DNA of 64,000 bases from an uncultured Opitutia bacterium (GTDB taxonomy: Bacteria > Verrucomicrobiota > Verrucomicrobiia > Opitutales > Opitutaceae), in assembly GCA_903881475.1 (NCBI GenBank), contig CAIRTK010000040.1, forward strand, positions 1 to 64,000. The letters are read 5' to 3'. Made by a program: the position numbers and the translations under genes. A model generated the notes under the pieces. That model was not told the DNA's origin. It saw only the letters and a program-made list of their open reading frames with translations, and searched no databases. Shown in pieces: positions 28,127 through 37,474 of this stretch (positions within the stretch are counted from its first letter, which is position 1; each line of letters begins with the position of its first letter).

Positions 28127-28588
28127 ATGAACATCACCAGCAGTTCGTCGACCGGCTCCGCTTATGCCGCCGGTGCCAGTTCCCAGTCGCAGCAGACCAG
28201 CGCCGACTTTCAGGCCATTGCTTCCGCCCTTCAGTCCGGCAATATCACTCAAGCCCAGCAGGCCTTCGCCCAGCTTCAAAAGGACAATCCCAAACTGGCC
28301 CAGGCCATGAACTCGGCCCCCAGCAGTTCCGATAGTCCCGCGCTCACCGACCTGAAGACCCTGGCCTCGGCCCTGAAATCCGGCGACCTGTCGGGCGCCC
28401 AGCAAGCTTTCACGCAATTGCAGCAGGACGTGCAGGCCACGGCCGGAAAGCACCACCGTCATCACCACGCCGAGGGCGCACCGACTGCCACTTCCACCGG
28501 TGGGACCGACAGTGACGGGGACAACGACGGCTCGAGCCCCGCCGCCAGCAGCCCGACGGCTGGCTCCACATTCAGCGCGGTCGCCTGA
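28127..28588 (+). CDS. Two-repeat helical protein of unknown function
   Basis: 153 residues, not assigned to a named family. Two homologous helical repeats are visible: DFQAIASALQSGNITQAQQA (about residues 24-43) and DLKTLASALKSGDLSGAQQA (about 75-94), each continuing into FxQLQxD. A His cluster (KHHRHHHAEG) and a low-complexity Ser/Thr/Asp/Gly tail follow. The N-terminus is Ser/Ala/Gln-rich without a signal peptide. The ATG at 28127 is preferred over an in-frame TTG at 28076. Confidence 0.7.
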   Translation: MNITSSSSTGSAYAAGASSQSQQTSADFQAIASALQSGNITQAQQAFAQLQKDNPKLAQAMNSAPSSSDSPALTDLKTLASALKSGDLSGAQQAFTQLQQDVQATAGKHHRHHHAEGAPTATSTGGTDSDGDNDGSSPAASSPTAGSTFSAVA

Positions 28589-28654
28589 CCCATCACGGGG
28601 AAATTTGTCCCGGTCTGGTTTTGCCGGGCCATTTGGTGCGCGGCCCGCAGACGG

Positions 28655-31594
28655 CTAAACGAGCGCAAGATGGAGTATTTCGGCCGGGTGCAGCGCGCGG
28701 CGGCCGGTCGCGTCCTTGATCTGGTGGCGGCAGCTCGTGCCCGGCGCGGCCAGCAGCGTATCGGCCGGCGCCGCGCGCACCGCCGGGAACAGCACCAGCT
28801 CGCCGATCTGCTGCGAGAGCGCAAAATGCTCCGCCTCGTACCCGAATGATCCCGCCATGCCGCAGCAGCCGCTGGGAATCAGCTGCACGGAATAATTGGC
28901 CGGCAGCTCGAGCGCCTTCACCGTCGGCGTGAGCGAGGACAGCGCCTTCTGGTGACAATGGCCGTGCAGCTTGATCTTGCGCGGCGCCGTGGTGAACGAC
29001 TCCCGCCGGATCCGCCCGCGGTCACGCTCCCGCGCCATGAACTCGTCGAACAGCAGCGCATTTTTCCCGAGCGCCTTGGCCGCCGCGATCCGGGGCGCGG
29101 GCACCAGGTCCGGCACTTCGTCGCGAAACCCGAGGATCGCCGAAGGCTCGAGGCCGATCAGCGGCGCGTCCGCGGTGATCACGTCCTTGAGCAGCTCGAC
29201 GTTCCGGATCGCCAGGCGCCGGGCATCGCGCAGCAGGCCCTTGGATAACTGGGCGCGGCCGCTGTCCACGTGCGCCGGGATCACCACCTCATAGCCCAGC
29301 CGGTTGAGCAGCTGCACCGCCTTGATGCCGACATCGGCGTCGTGGTAGTTAGTGAACTCATCGCAGAACAGGAAAACCCGGCCGTTCGGGAACGCACCCG
29401 CCCGGTTGGCGTGCCGGGCGTGCCAGTGCCGCAACGTCGCGGGCGGGAGCTTCGGAATGCTGCGCGCCTCCGCGAAGCCGGACAGGCGTTTCACCCAGCG
29501 CGACGTCACCGGATTGGTCACGATCCAGTTGTGCACCGCCGGTGCCAGCGAGGCCGCCGCCATGGAGTGCGAGAAGCCGGCGATGAGCCGCGAGCGGAAC
29601 GGCACGCCGTGCGCATCGTGGTAGTGCTGCTGCCACTCGGCCTTGAGCCGCGCGATGTCCACGTTGGAGGGACACTCCGACTTGCAGCCCTTGCATGACA
29701 GGCAGAGTTCCATGACCTCCGCGATTTCGCCGCTGTCGAACGGCCGGGCCGCATCGCGCGGGTGCGTGAGCATGTGGCGGAGCATGTTGGCGCGGGCGCG
29801 GGTCGTGTCCCGCTCGTTGCGCGTGGCCATGTAGCTCGGGCACATCGTGCCGCCGGTCAGCTGGGTCTTGCGGCAGTCGCCCGAGCCGTTGCATTTCTCC
29901 GCGGCGCGGAGCACGCCCTGCGTGGCACTGAAATTGAAGATCGTCGCATAATCCGGCGTCACCTCGCCGGGTGCATGCCGCAGCGAGGTGTCCATCGGCG
30001 GCGTGTCGATGATCTTGCCGGGGTTCAGCCGCCCGTCGGGATCGAAGGTGGCCTTCACGCGCCGCATCATCGCGTAGCAGGCCTCGCCCACCATGAACCG
30101 GATGAATTCGCCGCGCAGGCGGCCGTCGCCATGCTCGCCGCTGAGCGAGCCGCGGTACTTTTTGACGAGCGCCGCGACGTCCGTCGCAATGGCCCGAAAC
30201 ATCCTCAGCCCCTCCGCCGTCTTCAGGTTGAAAAGCGGCCGGGTGTGCAGCTCGCCGGAACCGGCATGGGCATAATAGACGCAGTTGATGCCGTATTTTT
30301 CCCGCATCAGCGCATCGAACTCGCCGATGTAGGCGGGCAAATCCTCGACCGCGACCGCGGTGTCCTCGACCACCTCGCGCGGCTTGGCGTCGCCGACGAC
30401 ATTGGATAGCAGTCCCTGGCCGGCGCGCCGCAGCTCCCAGACCTTGTTGCCGTCCTCGCCCCACAGCACGGGGTAAGCGTGCCCGAGCCCGGCCGCCCGC
30501 AGTTCCGCCTCGAGCGCGCCGAGTTCCCGCTCAATGTCCTCCCGCCGCTCGCGGCGGACCTCGATGACCAGGATCGCGCCGGGGTCCCCCTGGACGAAGA
30601 ACCGGTTTTTCGCCTGCTCGAGGTTCTGCTTCGTGCATTCGAGGATGTGATGGTCGATGAGCTCGACGGCACTGGGCCGGTGACGCAGCGCGAGCAGCGT
30701 CGCGTGCAGCGATTCCTGGACCGAGTTGAAATGGGCGCAGAGCAGCGCGCCCGGCGGGGGCAGCGGCTCGCAATTGAGCTCGAATTCCAGGCCGAGGAAC
30801 AGGGTGCCCTCGGAGCCGGCGAGCAGCCGGCAGAGGTTGAACGGCTTCTCCGACGCCGGATCGAACACCGCGCAATCCATGAGCTGGTCAAGCGCGTAGC
30901 CGGTGTTGCGGCGCGTGACGGCGGGCTTCGGATAATTCTCCCGGATCAGCCGGCGGTTTTCCGGATCCGAGAGCAGCTCGCGGACGGTGCGGTAAATCCG
31001 GGTCTCCAGCGTATCGGCTCCCGCGCACTTGGCGGTGAATTCGTCCCGGGTCAGCGGGCCGAAGGTCACCTCCGAGCCGTCACTCAGCAATCCGCGCACC
31101 GCCACGAGGTGGTCGCGGGTCGAGCCATAGACCACGGAGTTGGAGCCGCAGGAATTGTTGCCGACCATCCCGCCGAGCATGGCACGGTTGGCGGTCGAGG
31201 TCTCGGGGCCGAAGAGCAGGCCGTGCGGCTGGAGGGCGAGATTGAGCTCGTTGCGCACCACCCCCGGTTGCACCCGCACGCGGCGGCCGGGCGCATCAAT
31301 GGACACGATGCGGTTGAGGTGCCGGCCGAGATCCACCACCAGGCCGGAGCCCACCACTTGCCCGGCCAGCGAGGTTCCGGCGGTGCGGGGAATGATCCCA
31401 AGCTGGTGTTCCCGGGCAAAAGCCAGCAGGGCCCGCACATCCGCCTCGGTGCGCGGCAGGGCAACCGCGGCCGGCAACTCCTGATATTCCGAGGCGTCCG
31501 TCGCGTAAAGCAGCCGGGCCGTGCGGCCGGTCTGCAGTTCGCCCTCAAGCTTACCGGCAAGTCGGCTGAAATCGGCTGGGGTCGGCACAGGCAT
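28655..31594 (-). CDS. FAD-linked oxidase/Fe-S oxidoreductase fusion (D-2-hydroxyacid dehydrogenase, YdiJ type)
   Basis: A 979-residue fusion of a GlcD-like flavoprotein and a GlcF-like iron-sulfur protein. The FAD-binding PCMH region includes PRTAGTSLAGQVVG and GGMVGNNSCGSNS. The C-terminal oxidase domain has GEHGDGRLRGEF. Two ferredoxin-type clusters follow (CNGSGDCRK...MCPSY and CLSCKGCKSECP), then cysteine-rich segments including GHCHQKAL and SGCCGMAGSFG. The architecture matches YdiJ-type D-2-hydroxyglutarate or D-lactate dehydrogenases. It probably feeds electrons to the quinone pool. The exact acid cannot be told. Confidence 0.9.
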   Translation of the reverse strand: MPVPTPADFSRLAGKLEGELQTGRTARLLYATDASEYQELPAAVALPRTEADVRALLAFAREHQLGIIPRTAGTSLAGQVVGSGLVVDLGRHLNRIVSIDAPGRRVRVQPGVVRNELNLALQPHGLLFGPETSTANRAMLGGMVGNNSCGSNSVVYGSTRDHLVAVRGLLSDGSEVTFGPLTRDEFTAKCAGADTLETRIYRTVRELLSDPENRRLIRENYPKPAVTRRNTGYALDQLMDCAVFDPASEKPFNLCRLLAGSEGTLFLGLEFELNCEPLPPPGALLCAHFNSVQESLHATLLALRHRPSAVELIDHHILECTKQNLEQAKNRFFVQGDPGAILVIEVRRERREDIERELGALEAELRAAGLGHAYPVLWGEDGNKVWELRRAGQGLLSNVVGDAKPREVVEDTAVAVEDLPAYIGEFDALMREKYGINCVYYAHAGSGELHTRPLFNLKTAEGLRMFRAIATDVAALVKKYRGSLSGEHGDGRLRGEFIRFMVGEACYAMMRRVKATFDPDGRLNPGKIIDTPPMDTSLRHAPGEVTPDYATIFNFSATQGVLRAAEKCNGSGDCRKTQLTGGTMCPSYMATRNERDTTRARANMLRHMLTHPRDAARPFDSGEIAEVMELCLSCKGCKSECPSNVDIARLKAEWQQHYHDAHGVPFRSRLIAGFSHSMAAASLAPAVHNWIVTNPVTSRWVKRLSGFAEARSIPKLPPATLRHWHARHANRAGAFPNGRVFLFCDEFTNYHDADVGIKAVQLLNRLGYEVVIPAHVDSGRAQLSKGLLRDARRLAIRNVELLKDVITADAPLIGLEPSAILGFRDEVPDLVPAPRIAAAKALGKNALLFDEFMARERDRGRIRRESFTTAPRKIKLHGHCHQKALSSLTPTVKALELPANYSVQLIPSGCCGMAGSFGYEAEHFALSQQIGELVLFPAVRAAPADTLLAAPGTSCRHQIKDATGRRALHPAEILHLALV

Positions 31595-31648
31595 CAGGCC
31601 GCAACCTAAAAGTCCGCCCCGCTGCGTGGCGAGCTTCGTGCAGCCGCC

Positions 31649-31681
31649 CTACCCTGGATGCAGGCAGGATGCCTGCGCTAC
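31649..31681 (-). repeat. GTAG-headed hairpin overlapping a stop codon (REP-like)
   Basis: On the minus strand GTAG (31681-31678) is followed by a hairpin with arms GCAGGCA and TGCCTGC (31660-31676, three-base loop), then a second GTAG at 31652-31649. The TAG of the first GTAG is the stop codon of the DUF1223 gene. Confidence 0.6.
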
Positions 31682-32388
31682 TCCAGCCAGCCTCCGGTCG
31701 CCTGCAGCGGGGTCAGGCTGCCACGCTGGGTCACCCAGACCGCCAGTGCCTGCCGGGAAACACCGGCGGCTTTGGGCCGCTTCAGGGCGATTTCGGCTCC
31801 GGGTGCGCCGTGCACCAGAACGAGCGCCACGAACTCCTGATGCAGCGTCTCGCCGGAATTCTCTCCGGCGGTCACGCGCGACACGATGCCTCCTCCCAAA
31901 ATTGCCGCGTGAATTTCATAGGCTTGGGTGCTTGGCGGAATCAACGGCAAAAACTCCGCCCGCAGGGCCGCGCCGTCATACGTGGCCGTGAGCCGGCCGG
32001 CCGGTTTGCCCGGGGACAGCAACTCGGGCCCGCCCTTTGATTCGATCCCGTTGCGCACCACACACGGCGTATAGACGCTGTCGCTGTGCCAGGCCGCGGC
32101 ATAGTCATATTCGCGGGCGGTGAATTCCCGCGTGGAAAACCGGTCGGGCCAGCCGAGCCGGTTCCAGTAGTCGACATGGAAGGCGACCGGCACAAAGCCG
32201 CGCCACAGGCCGGGCTCGGTGCGGAGCGAACCCAGCCAGCGTTCCGCCGGGGGACAGCTGCTGCAGCCCTCGCTGGAGAACAGTTCGATCAGCGCGGTCT
32301 GCGCCGGACCGCTGGTGAAACGCGCCGGCTCGGCGCGCAGCCCGGCGAACGCCGCCAGCCCGATGCCCAGGAATAAAAACGGCCTCAT
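31678..32388 (-). CDS. DUF1223-family exported thioredoxin-like protein
   Basis: About 236 residues from the ATG at 32388; another in-frame ATG lies nine bases upstream at 32397. The N-terminus (RPFLFLGIGLAAFAGLRA) is a signal peptide. ALIELFSSEGCSSCPPAERWL is the DUF1223 hallmark, with a CxxC redox-like motif in a thioredoxin-like fold. Later segments (VDYWNRLGWPDRFS, YTPCVVRNG) also fit. The function is unknown. Both possible starts sit inside a terminator-like hairpin (32381-32403). The stop codon TAG is part of a GTAG repeat. Confidence 0.85.
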   Translation of the reverse strand: MRPFLFLGIGLAAFAGLRAEPARFTSGPAQTALIELFSSEGCSSCPPAERWLGSLRTEPGLWRGFVPVAFHVDYWNRLGWPDRFSTREFTAREYDYAAAWHSDSVYTPCVVRNGIESKGGPELLSPGKPAGRLTATYDGAALRAEFLPLIPPSTQAYEIHAAILGGGIVSRVTAGENSGETLHQEFVALVLVHGAPGAEIALKRPKAAGVSRQALAVWVTQRGSLTPLQATGGWLE

Positions 32389-32403
32389 GCAGGACATGAG
32401 GCC
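32372..32403 (-). terminator. Terminator-like hairpin covering the DUF1223 start codons
   Basis: A perfect nine-base inverted repeat GGCCTCATG / CATGAGGCC with a five-base loop (32381-32403) followed on the minus strand by GTTTTTATT. It is positioned as the intrinsic terminator of the DUF481 gene (stop at 32439), yet each arm contains an in-frame ATG of the DUF1223 gene. Confidence 0.65.
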
Positions 32404-32438
32404 GTCGGGGTAAAACTTATTCCGCGCCGGGCGGAGGA

Positions 32439-33500
32439 TTATTTCCAGTTCAGCAGGAGCCGGGTGAAGTAGCCGGTATCGAGGCGCTCGATCCCGGGAC
32501 CGGGCTTGCTGTTGTAGTCGTTGTTCACGCCCATGCGCAGCTTCCAGGCCGGATTGGCCAGCGGGATCTCGTAGAACGATTCGTGGGTGAAGTGGAAATT
32601 GCTGAAATCGTTGAACGAGGGCACATACGTGAGACGGTTCACGATCTTCGACGTGGTGAACGTCCACTCGTGGTTGATGCCGAAGTCCAGACCCATGGTC
32701 TTCAGCGCCGGCTGCGTAACGTCGCCGTAGCCTTCGTAGCGGAACGAGAGACCGGAACGGAACGTCAGCAGGTGCATCGGCTCCTTGATGACATCGTAGC
32801 CCAGACCCGCGGCCGCGGTGTTGTAGAGGTTGATGTCCTTGGGCCGGTCAAAGCCGGCTTCGTCGCGGGCGTACCAGGAGAGGCTGCCCGAGAAGTTGTC
32901 GGCGTAGTCCACCCCGGCCTTGAACTGGTCGGCGGACGTGACGCCGTCGGAAACCTGCCGGTTGTAGGCGGTGTAGAACTGGAGGGTGTCCTCCGGGGTC
33001 TTAAGCGTGGCCCGGAAGCTGGCGGCGGTGCCGAGCTGCTCCTGGTTGCCCGTCTTGCCCGAGACGTCCACCCCCGCCTCATAGGCCCAGTGGCGCTCCC
33101 GGGCGGCGAGGGCCTGTTTCATGGCGGTAACCTGCGGGTCCTCGCCGGTCGGCGTCCAGCTGGCCGCCACCTTTTCCACCTTGGTGGAAAGCTCGCCGTC
33201 GGCCCCGGTGATCTTCATCACGCCGGCCTCATTGGTCACGATGCCCTGCAGCGTGGTGCCGGTCGCGAGCCGCACCACCACCGGCGCATCCGTCACGATC
33301 CCGGTGACCTCGGATTGCTTGATGGTCAGGTCGCCCGCGTAATCGGTGGAGACGTAAACCTTGCCATCATCGATCTTGGTGACCTTGCCCACGATGCGGG
33401 CGCCGTTCTTGGTCTCAACGACATCGGCCAAAGCCTGCGTCGTGAGAAAAGCGGCGCTGGCGAGAACTAGGACTGTCCGGAGGTGCTTGAGGAGATGCAT
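32439..33500 (-). CDS. DUF481-family outer-membrane-type protein
   Basis: 353 residues with a signal peptide ending near ALA-D (residue ~26). Residues 27-100 form a small beta domain (VVETKNGARIVGKVTKIDDG). The rest (from about residue 130) is the DUF481 region, with alternating beta strands predicted to make an outer-membrane barrel ending in LLLNWK, a polar/aromatic terminal strand. The ligand is unknown. The ATG at 33500 is preferred over one seven codons upstream because it gives a cleaner signal peptide. Confidence 0.85.
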   Translation of the reverse strand: MHLLKHLRTVLVLASAAFLTTQALADVVETKNGARIVGKVTKIDDGKVYVSTDYAGDLTIKQSEVTGIVTDAPVVVRLATGTTLQGIVTNEAGVMKITGADGELSTKVEKVAASWTPTGEDPQVTAMKQALAARERHWAYEAGVDVSGKTGNQEQLGTAASFRATLKTPEDTLQFYTAYNRQVSDGVTSADQFKAGVDYADNFSGSLSWYARDEAGFDRPKDINLYNTAAAGLGYDVIKEPMHLLTFRSGLSFRYEGYGDVTQPALKTMGLDFGINHEWTFTTSKIVNRLTYVPSFNDFSNFHFTHESFYEIPLANPAWKLRMGVNNDYNSKPGPGIERLDTGYFTRLLLNWK

Positions 33501-33644
33501 GGCGTGTGGAAAAGCCTCCAAAAAACCTTATCTGAAACGGGATTGTCAACCAAACTGCCGGTTTGGACGGGGTTTTTGACGATTCGTCGACAGGCCGGCT
33601 CGACAACCTCCGCCGCCGGGCCTTGTTTCGACCGACCGCCGCCC

Positions 33645-34556
33645 ATGTCCGCGCCCACCCAACGTCCCGCCCTCATCGTCGCCGACCGCTGGCGCGACTA
33701 CCAGCTGCTCGACTGCGGCGACGGCCTGAAACAGGAGCGCTGGGGGCCCTACACTCTGGTCCGGCCCGACCCCCAGATCATCTGGCCGCGGCACGGCTCG
33801 GCCGGGAAGGCGCCGGCCGGCCCGTGGGAAAACTGGGACGGCTTCTACCACCGCAGCGAACAGGGCGGCGGCAAATGGGAATTCCGCCGCGACCTGCCGG
33901 ACCACTGGAAGATCAGCTACGGGGCCCTCACCTTCAAGATCCACCCAACGTCGTTCAAGCACACCGGCCTCTTCCCCGAGCAGGCGGTGAACTGGGACTG
34001 GTTCGGGGCGAAGATCAAGGCCGCCCGCGCCGGCGGCCGCGAGGTCTCGGTGCTCAATCTCTTCGGCTACACCGGCGCGGCGACCGTGGCCGCGGCCGCC
34101 GCCGGCGCCAGCGTCTGCCATGTGGACGCCGCCGAAGGCATGGTGAAATGGTGCCGGGAAAATGCCGCGCTCAGCGGCCTCGCCGCGGCACCCATCCGGT
34201 ACATCACCGACGACTGCCTCAAGTTTGCCCGCCGCGAGCTGAAACGCGGCCGCCGCTACGACGCGATCATCATGGATCCGCCAACCTATGGCCGCGGCAG
34301 CACGGGCGAGATGTGGCGGCTCGAGGATCACCTCTGGGAATTGCTGGCCGAATGCCGCGCCCTGCTGAGCGAACAGCCGCTGTTTTTCCTGATCAACGCC
34401 TACACCGCGCGCCTCTCCCCCACGGTCGTGGCGAACCTGCTGGCCGAGCTTCTCGACGGCCGCGGCGGCACGATCACCGCCGGCGAGGTCGGCCTGCCGG
34501 TCCAGCACGACGGCAAGGTCCTCCCCTGCGGCATCTACGGCCGCTGGGAGACGTAA
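33645..34556 (+). CDS. Class I SAM-dependent methyltransferase (RlmI-like)
   Basis: 303 residues. The SAM motif VLNLFGYTGAATVAAAAAGA, the acidic HVDAAEGMVKWCREN motif and the catalytic segment DAIIMDPPTYGRG (DPP-type) match the RlmI/RlmK class of methyltransferases, which methylate cytosine or guanine in 23S rRNA. The N-terminal PUA domain of full-length RlmI is absent, so target and base are uncertain. The ATG at 33645 is preferred over an upstream in-frame ATG at 33483 because the intervening residues lack similarity. It is convergent with the S9 peptidase gene. Confidence 0.85.
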   Translation: MSAPTQRPALIVADRWRDYQLLDCGDGLKQERWGPYTLVRPDPQIIWPRHGSAGKAPAGPWENWDGFYHRSEQGGGKWEFRRDLPDHWKISYGALTFKIHPTSFKHTGLFPEQAVNWDWFGAKIKAARAGGREVSVLNLFGYTGAATVAAAAAGASVCHVDAAEGMVKWCRENAALSGLAAAPIRYITDDCLKFARRELKRGRRYDAIIMDPPTYGRGSTGEMWRLEDHLWELLAECRALLSEQPLFFLINAYTARLSPTVVANLLAELLDGRGGTITAGEVGLPVQHDGKVLPCGIYGRWET

Positions 34557-34574
34557 ACGGAACCAAGACCCGGC

Positions 34575-36602
34575 CTAATGGGTGCCGGCCACCGCCACGG
34601 CCGGGCGGGCGTCCGCCGGCATGTTCGTCGCCAGGAACTGCTCGATGCGCGTGAACAGCAGGACGACATCCTTGTAGCCGTGGAAACCGTGCAGCTCGTT
34701 CTGCTTGGCCAGCACCTCGTAGGGTTTGTGCGCCCGGTCCAGGGCCGCCATGAGTGCGGTCGCCTGCTCATACGGCACGGTCGGATCGTCCTTGCCATGC
34801 ACGATCAGGAGCGGAGCCCGGATCTTGTCGACCAGTTCCACGGGTGAAACGGCGTGCAGCTCGGCCGCATCCTTCTCGGGATCGCCGATGTTGGTCCGGA
34901 TGAAATGGGACCCGAGCGGGATGTTTTCCTGGTCGTATTTGATGAGGCTGACCCAGTCGGTCACGCCCGCGATATCAATGCCGCAGCGGTATAATTCCGG
35001 CGTCTGCATCAGGCCCATCAGCGTCGAGTAGCCGCCGTAGCTCCCCCCCATGATGGCGATCCGGGCCGGGTCGGCGATGCCCTGGTCGATCGCCCAGCGC
35101 GTGCCATCGGCAATGTCATCCTGGATCTTGCGCCCGATCTGGCGCTTTCCCTTCTGGAAGAAATCATCCCCGTAGCCATTCGATCCCCGGTAGTTCACCT
35201 GCAGCACGGCATACCCGCGATTCGCCAGGAACTGCGTCATCATGTCGAATTCGAGGGAATCCCTCACCCACGGGCCGCCGTGCGGGTACACGATCAGCGG
35301 CAGGTGCTTGGGCTCGTGGCCGACCGGCACCGTCAGGTAGCCCTCGATGACGAGGCCGTCCCGCGCCTTGTAGCTGATCGGGTAGACTTCCGCCATCTGC
35401 GCCGGCTTGAACCACGGGGCGCGCGTGAACAGCTCCTTGAGGGTTTTCTTGGTGGAATCAAAAATGTAGTAGGTGCCGGGATCCCGCGCCGTCCAGGACA
35501 GGATGACCATCTTGCCGAGGTCGTCGCTAAAGCTCGTGATGGTGTTGATGCGCTTCGGCAGCGCCTGATCCACGGCGTCCTGGACGGCGCGCAGGGTCGG
35601 ATCCAGCCAGAAGGTCCGGGGCTGGTTGGTGACAAACCGGACTCCGAGCAGGTCGCGCCGTACCCGGGAAAAGACCAGCGACTGCATGCTGATTCCATCA
35701 TGGGAAACATGATAATCCGGTGGGATGATATCGTAGTGGTTGTGGGCCAGAATGAGGTCGCCCAGCCGCTGCTTCACCAAGTCGTACGCGTAGACTCCCC
35801 ATTTTCTTTCCGGAGTGATGCGGCCGACGTAGAGGGTCTTGGCATCCCCCGACAACCCCAGCACCAGGGTGCGGGGACCGCTGTAGTCGAGCCCCAGCGG
35901 TACGTGCCAGCCGTCCGAATCGCTCTCGCGGTAAATCACGCGATTCAGGCCCTTCTCCGTCTGCACCCCGACGCGCACGACCCCGGCGCTGTCCGCGATC
36001 CAGGTGGTGACGTTGCCCGGATTTTCCAGCTCCCGGCCATAGCCGCCGATCCGGGTGTTGACGCGGACCACATTCGGGTAGGGCAGCCAGACGAATTGAC
36101 CGGAGTAGGCGTTGACCGGAAAGTCGTATTGATTAAGCAGGACCTCGTCCTCCATGGCGGAATGGATGACCGTGGGTGCATAGAAGCTGTGGCGGTCAGT
36201 GTTCAGGTTCTGCTGCCGAGCCTCGCCCGACAGGCCCACGTAGTTGCTCCCATCGTAATCGATGGCGGCCAGCGAGCCATTGTAGGGACTGAAAGCCGCC
36301 CGCTTCGGCCCCAGCCACAAGAAGTAATTTCCCAGTCCCACTTGTAAGGGGGAATTTGCATAGGGAATCTCCACCGCGTTGGTCTTGCGTGCATCAAGGT
36401 CCATGAACACCACCGTCGCGTCCTTCTCAAACATCGCCTCGTAGGCGACCGCCTTACCGTCGGGGGACATGATCGCGTGCGCGACCGCCAGCCCGTGGCA
36501 GAAGTCCTCCAGGGGGATTTTTGGGGCCTTGGCCGGATCGGCGAAGGCCGTTGCGACGCACCCGGCTCCCAGCGCCAGACTCAACAGCCATTTGGAATTC
36601 AT
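34575..36602 (-). CDS. S9-family prolyl oligopeptidase, exported
   Basis: A 675-residue serine peptidase. A signal peptide ends near AFA-D (residue 22). The N-terminal beta-propeller (residues ~30-400) precedes the alpha/beta hydrolase domain, which carries GGSYGGYS with the catalytic Ser near residue 520, the acid in HGKDDPTVPYEQ and the histidine in ELHGFHGY. HGGPWVRD and the oxyanion region are typical of acylaminoacyl peptidases. It probably degrades peptides in the periplasm. The ATG at 36602 gives the signal peptide. It is divergent from the SIS gene. Confidence 0.92.
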   Translation of the reverse strand: MNSKWLLSLALGAGCVATAFADPAKAPKIPLEDFCHGLAVAHAIMSPDGKAVAYEAMFEKDATVVFMDLDARKTNAVEIPYANSPLQVGLGNYFLWLGPKRAAFSPYNGSLAAIDYDGSNYVGLSGEARQQNLNTDRHSFYAPTVIHSAMEDEVLLNQYDFPVNAYSGQFVWLPYPNVVRVNTRIGGYGRELENPGNVTTWIADSAGVVRVGVQTEKGLNRVIYRESDSDGWHVPLGLDYSGPRTLVLGLSGDAKTLYVGRITPERKWGVYAYDLVKQRLGDLILAHNHYDIIPPDYHVSHDGISMQSLVFSRVRRDLLGVRFVTNQPRTFWLDPTLRAVQDAVDQALPKRINTITSFSDDLGKMVILSWTARDPGTYYIFDSTKKTLKELFTRAPWFKPAQMAEVYPISYKARDGLVIEGYLTVPVGHEPKHLPLIVYPHGGPWVRDSLEFDMMTQFLANRGYAVLQVNYRGSNGYGDDFFQKGKRQIGRKIQDDIADGTRWAIDQGIADPARIAIMGGSYGGYSTLMGLMQTPELYRCGIDIAGVTDWVSLIKYDQENIPLGSHFIRTNIGDPEKDAAELHAVSPVELVDKIRAPLLIVHGKDDPTVPYEQATALMAALDRAHKPYEVLAKQNELHGFHGYKDVVLLFTRIEQFLATNMPADARPAVAVAGTH

Positions 36603-36729
36603 CGGGGTATGAGCAGGACTTGAATCCAAGGAATCATCCCGCCGTGGGCAAAGGTATTCGGCTGCCGCGCAAGGCCCGCCCGCGACTTTCAGCTTTGCCC
36701 GCCGCGTCCCGCGCATAACACTCCCCGCC

Positions 36730-37458
36730 ATGCCGCCGCTCTCCACCGCCTATTACGCCCGCGCCAATGACCTTCTCGCCCAGGCGTGGGAGAAAAACGC
36801 CCCGGTCATCGCCCGGCTCGCGCCCCTCCTCGGGGCCAGCGTGGTGCGCGGCGGCGTCATCCACACCTTCGGCAGCGGCCATAGCGAGGTCATCGCGCGG
36901 GAAATCATCGGCCGCGCCGGCGGTCTGGTCTGCGTGACCGGCGTCATCGATCCCACCGGCGGGTTCATCGAGAATCTCGTCGGCTATGGCACGCGGCTCA
37001 TCGAGCGCTACGACCGCCAGTACCAGCTGCTCGCCGGCGAGGTCATCATTGTCATTTCCAACTCCGGAAAAAATTCCTCGCCCATCGAGGTCGCGCTGCA
37101 CGCGAAGAAAAAGGGCCTGACCGTCGTCGGCCTCACCGCCCTCGCCATGTCCGCGACGACCCCGACCGTGCATCCCGGCGGCCAGCGGCTCCACGAAGTG
37201 GCCGACTACGTCCTCGACAACTGCGGCGTGCCCGGTGACGCCATCGTCGAGGTGACCCCCGGCCTCATGGCTGGGCCGACCTCCACCTTCATTGGCAGCT
37301 CCCTGCTCAACTGGCTCATGCTCGCGACCATGGAGTGGTTGCAGCAAAACCACCATCCCCTGCCCGTCCTCCGCAGCCAGAACCTGCCCAATGCCATCGA
37401 GCACAACCGCGAGGTCGGCCTGAGGTACAAGCACCGCCTCAGCCGCCAGCTGGCCTGA
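36730..37458 (+). CDS. SIS-domain sugar phosphate-binding protein (UPF0309-like)
   Basis: A 242-residue SIS (sugar isomerase) domain protein. The phosphosugar-binding signature appears as IHTFGSGHSEVIARE and VIIVISNSGKNSSPIEVA. The overall sequence fits the UPF0309 group, which binds amino-sugar phosphates. The next gene (16-base gap) is a BadF-type N-acetylglucosamine kinase, so the pair probably acts in salvage of amino sugars, for example from peptidoglycan or chitin. Whether it is an isomerase or a lyase (etherase) is not settled. Confidence 0.85.
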   Translation: MPPLSTAYYARANDLLAQAWEKNAPVIARLAPLLGASVVRGGVIHTFGSGHSEVIAREIIGRAGGLVCVTGVIDPTGGFIENLVGYGTRLIERYDRQYQLLAGEVIIVISNSGKNSSPIEVALHAKKKGLTVVGLTALAMSATTPTVHPGGQRLHEVADYVLDNCGVPGDAIVEVTPGLMAGPTSTFIGSSLLNWLMLATMEWLQQNHHPLPVLRSQNLPNAIEHNREVGLRYKHRLSRQLA

Positions 37459-37474
37459 GTCCTCCCCTCTTTTC

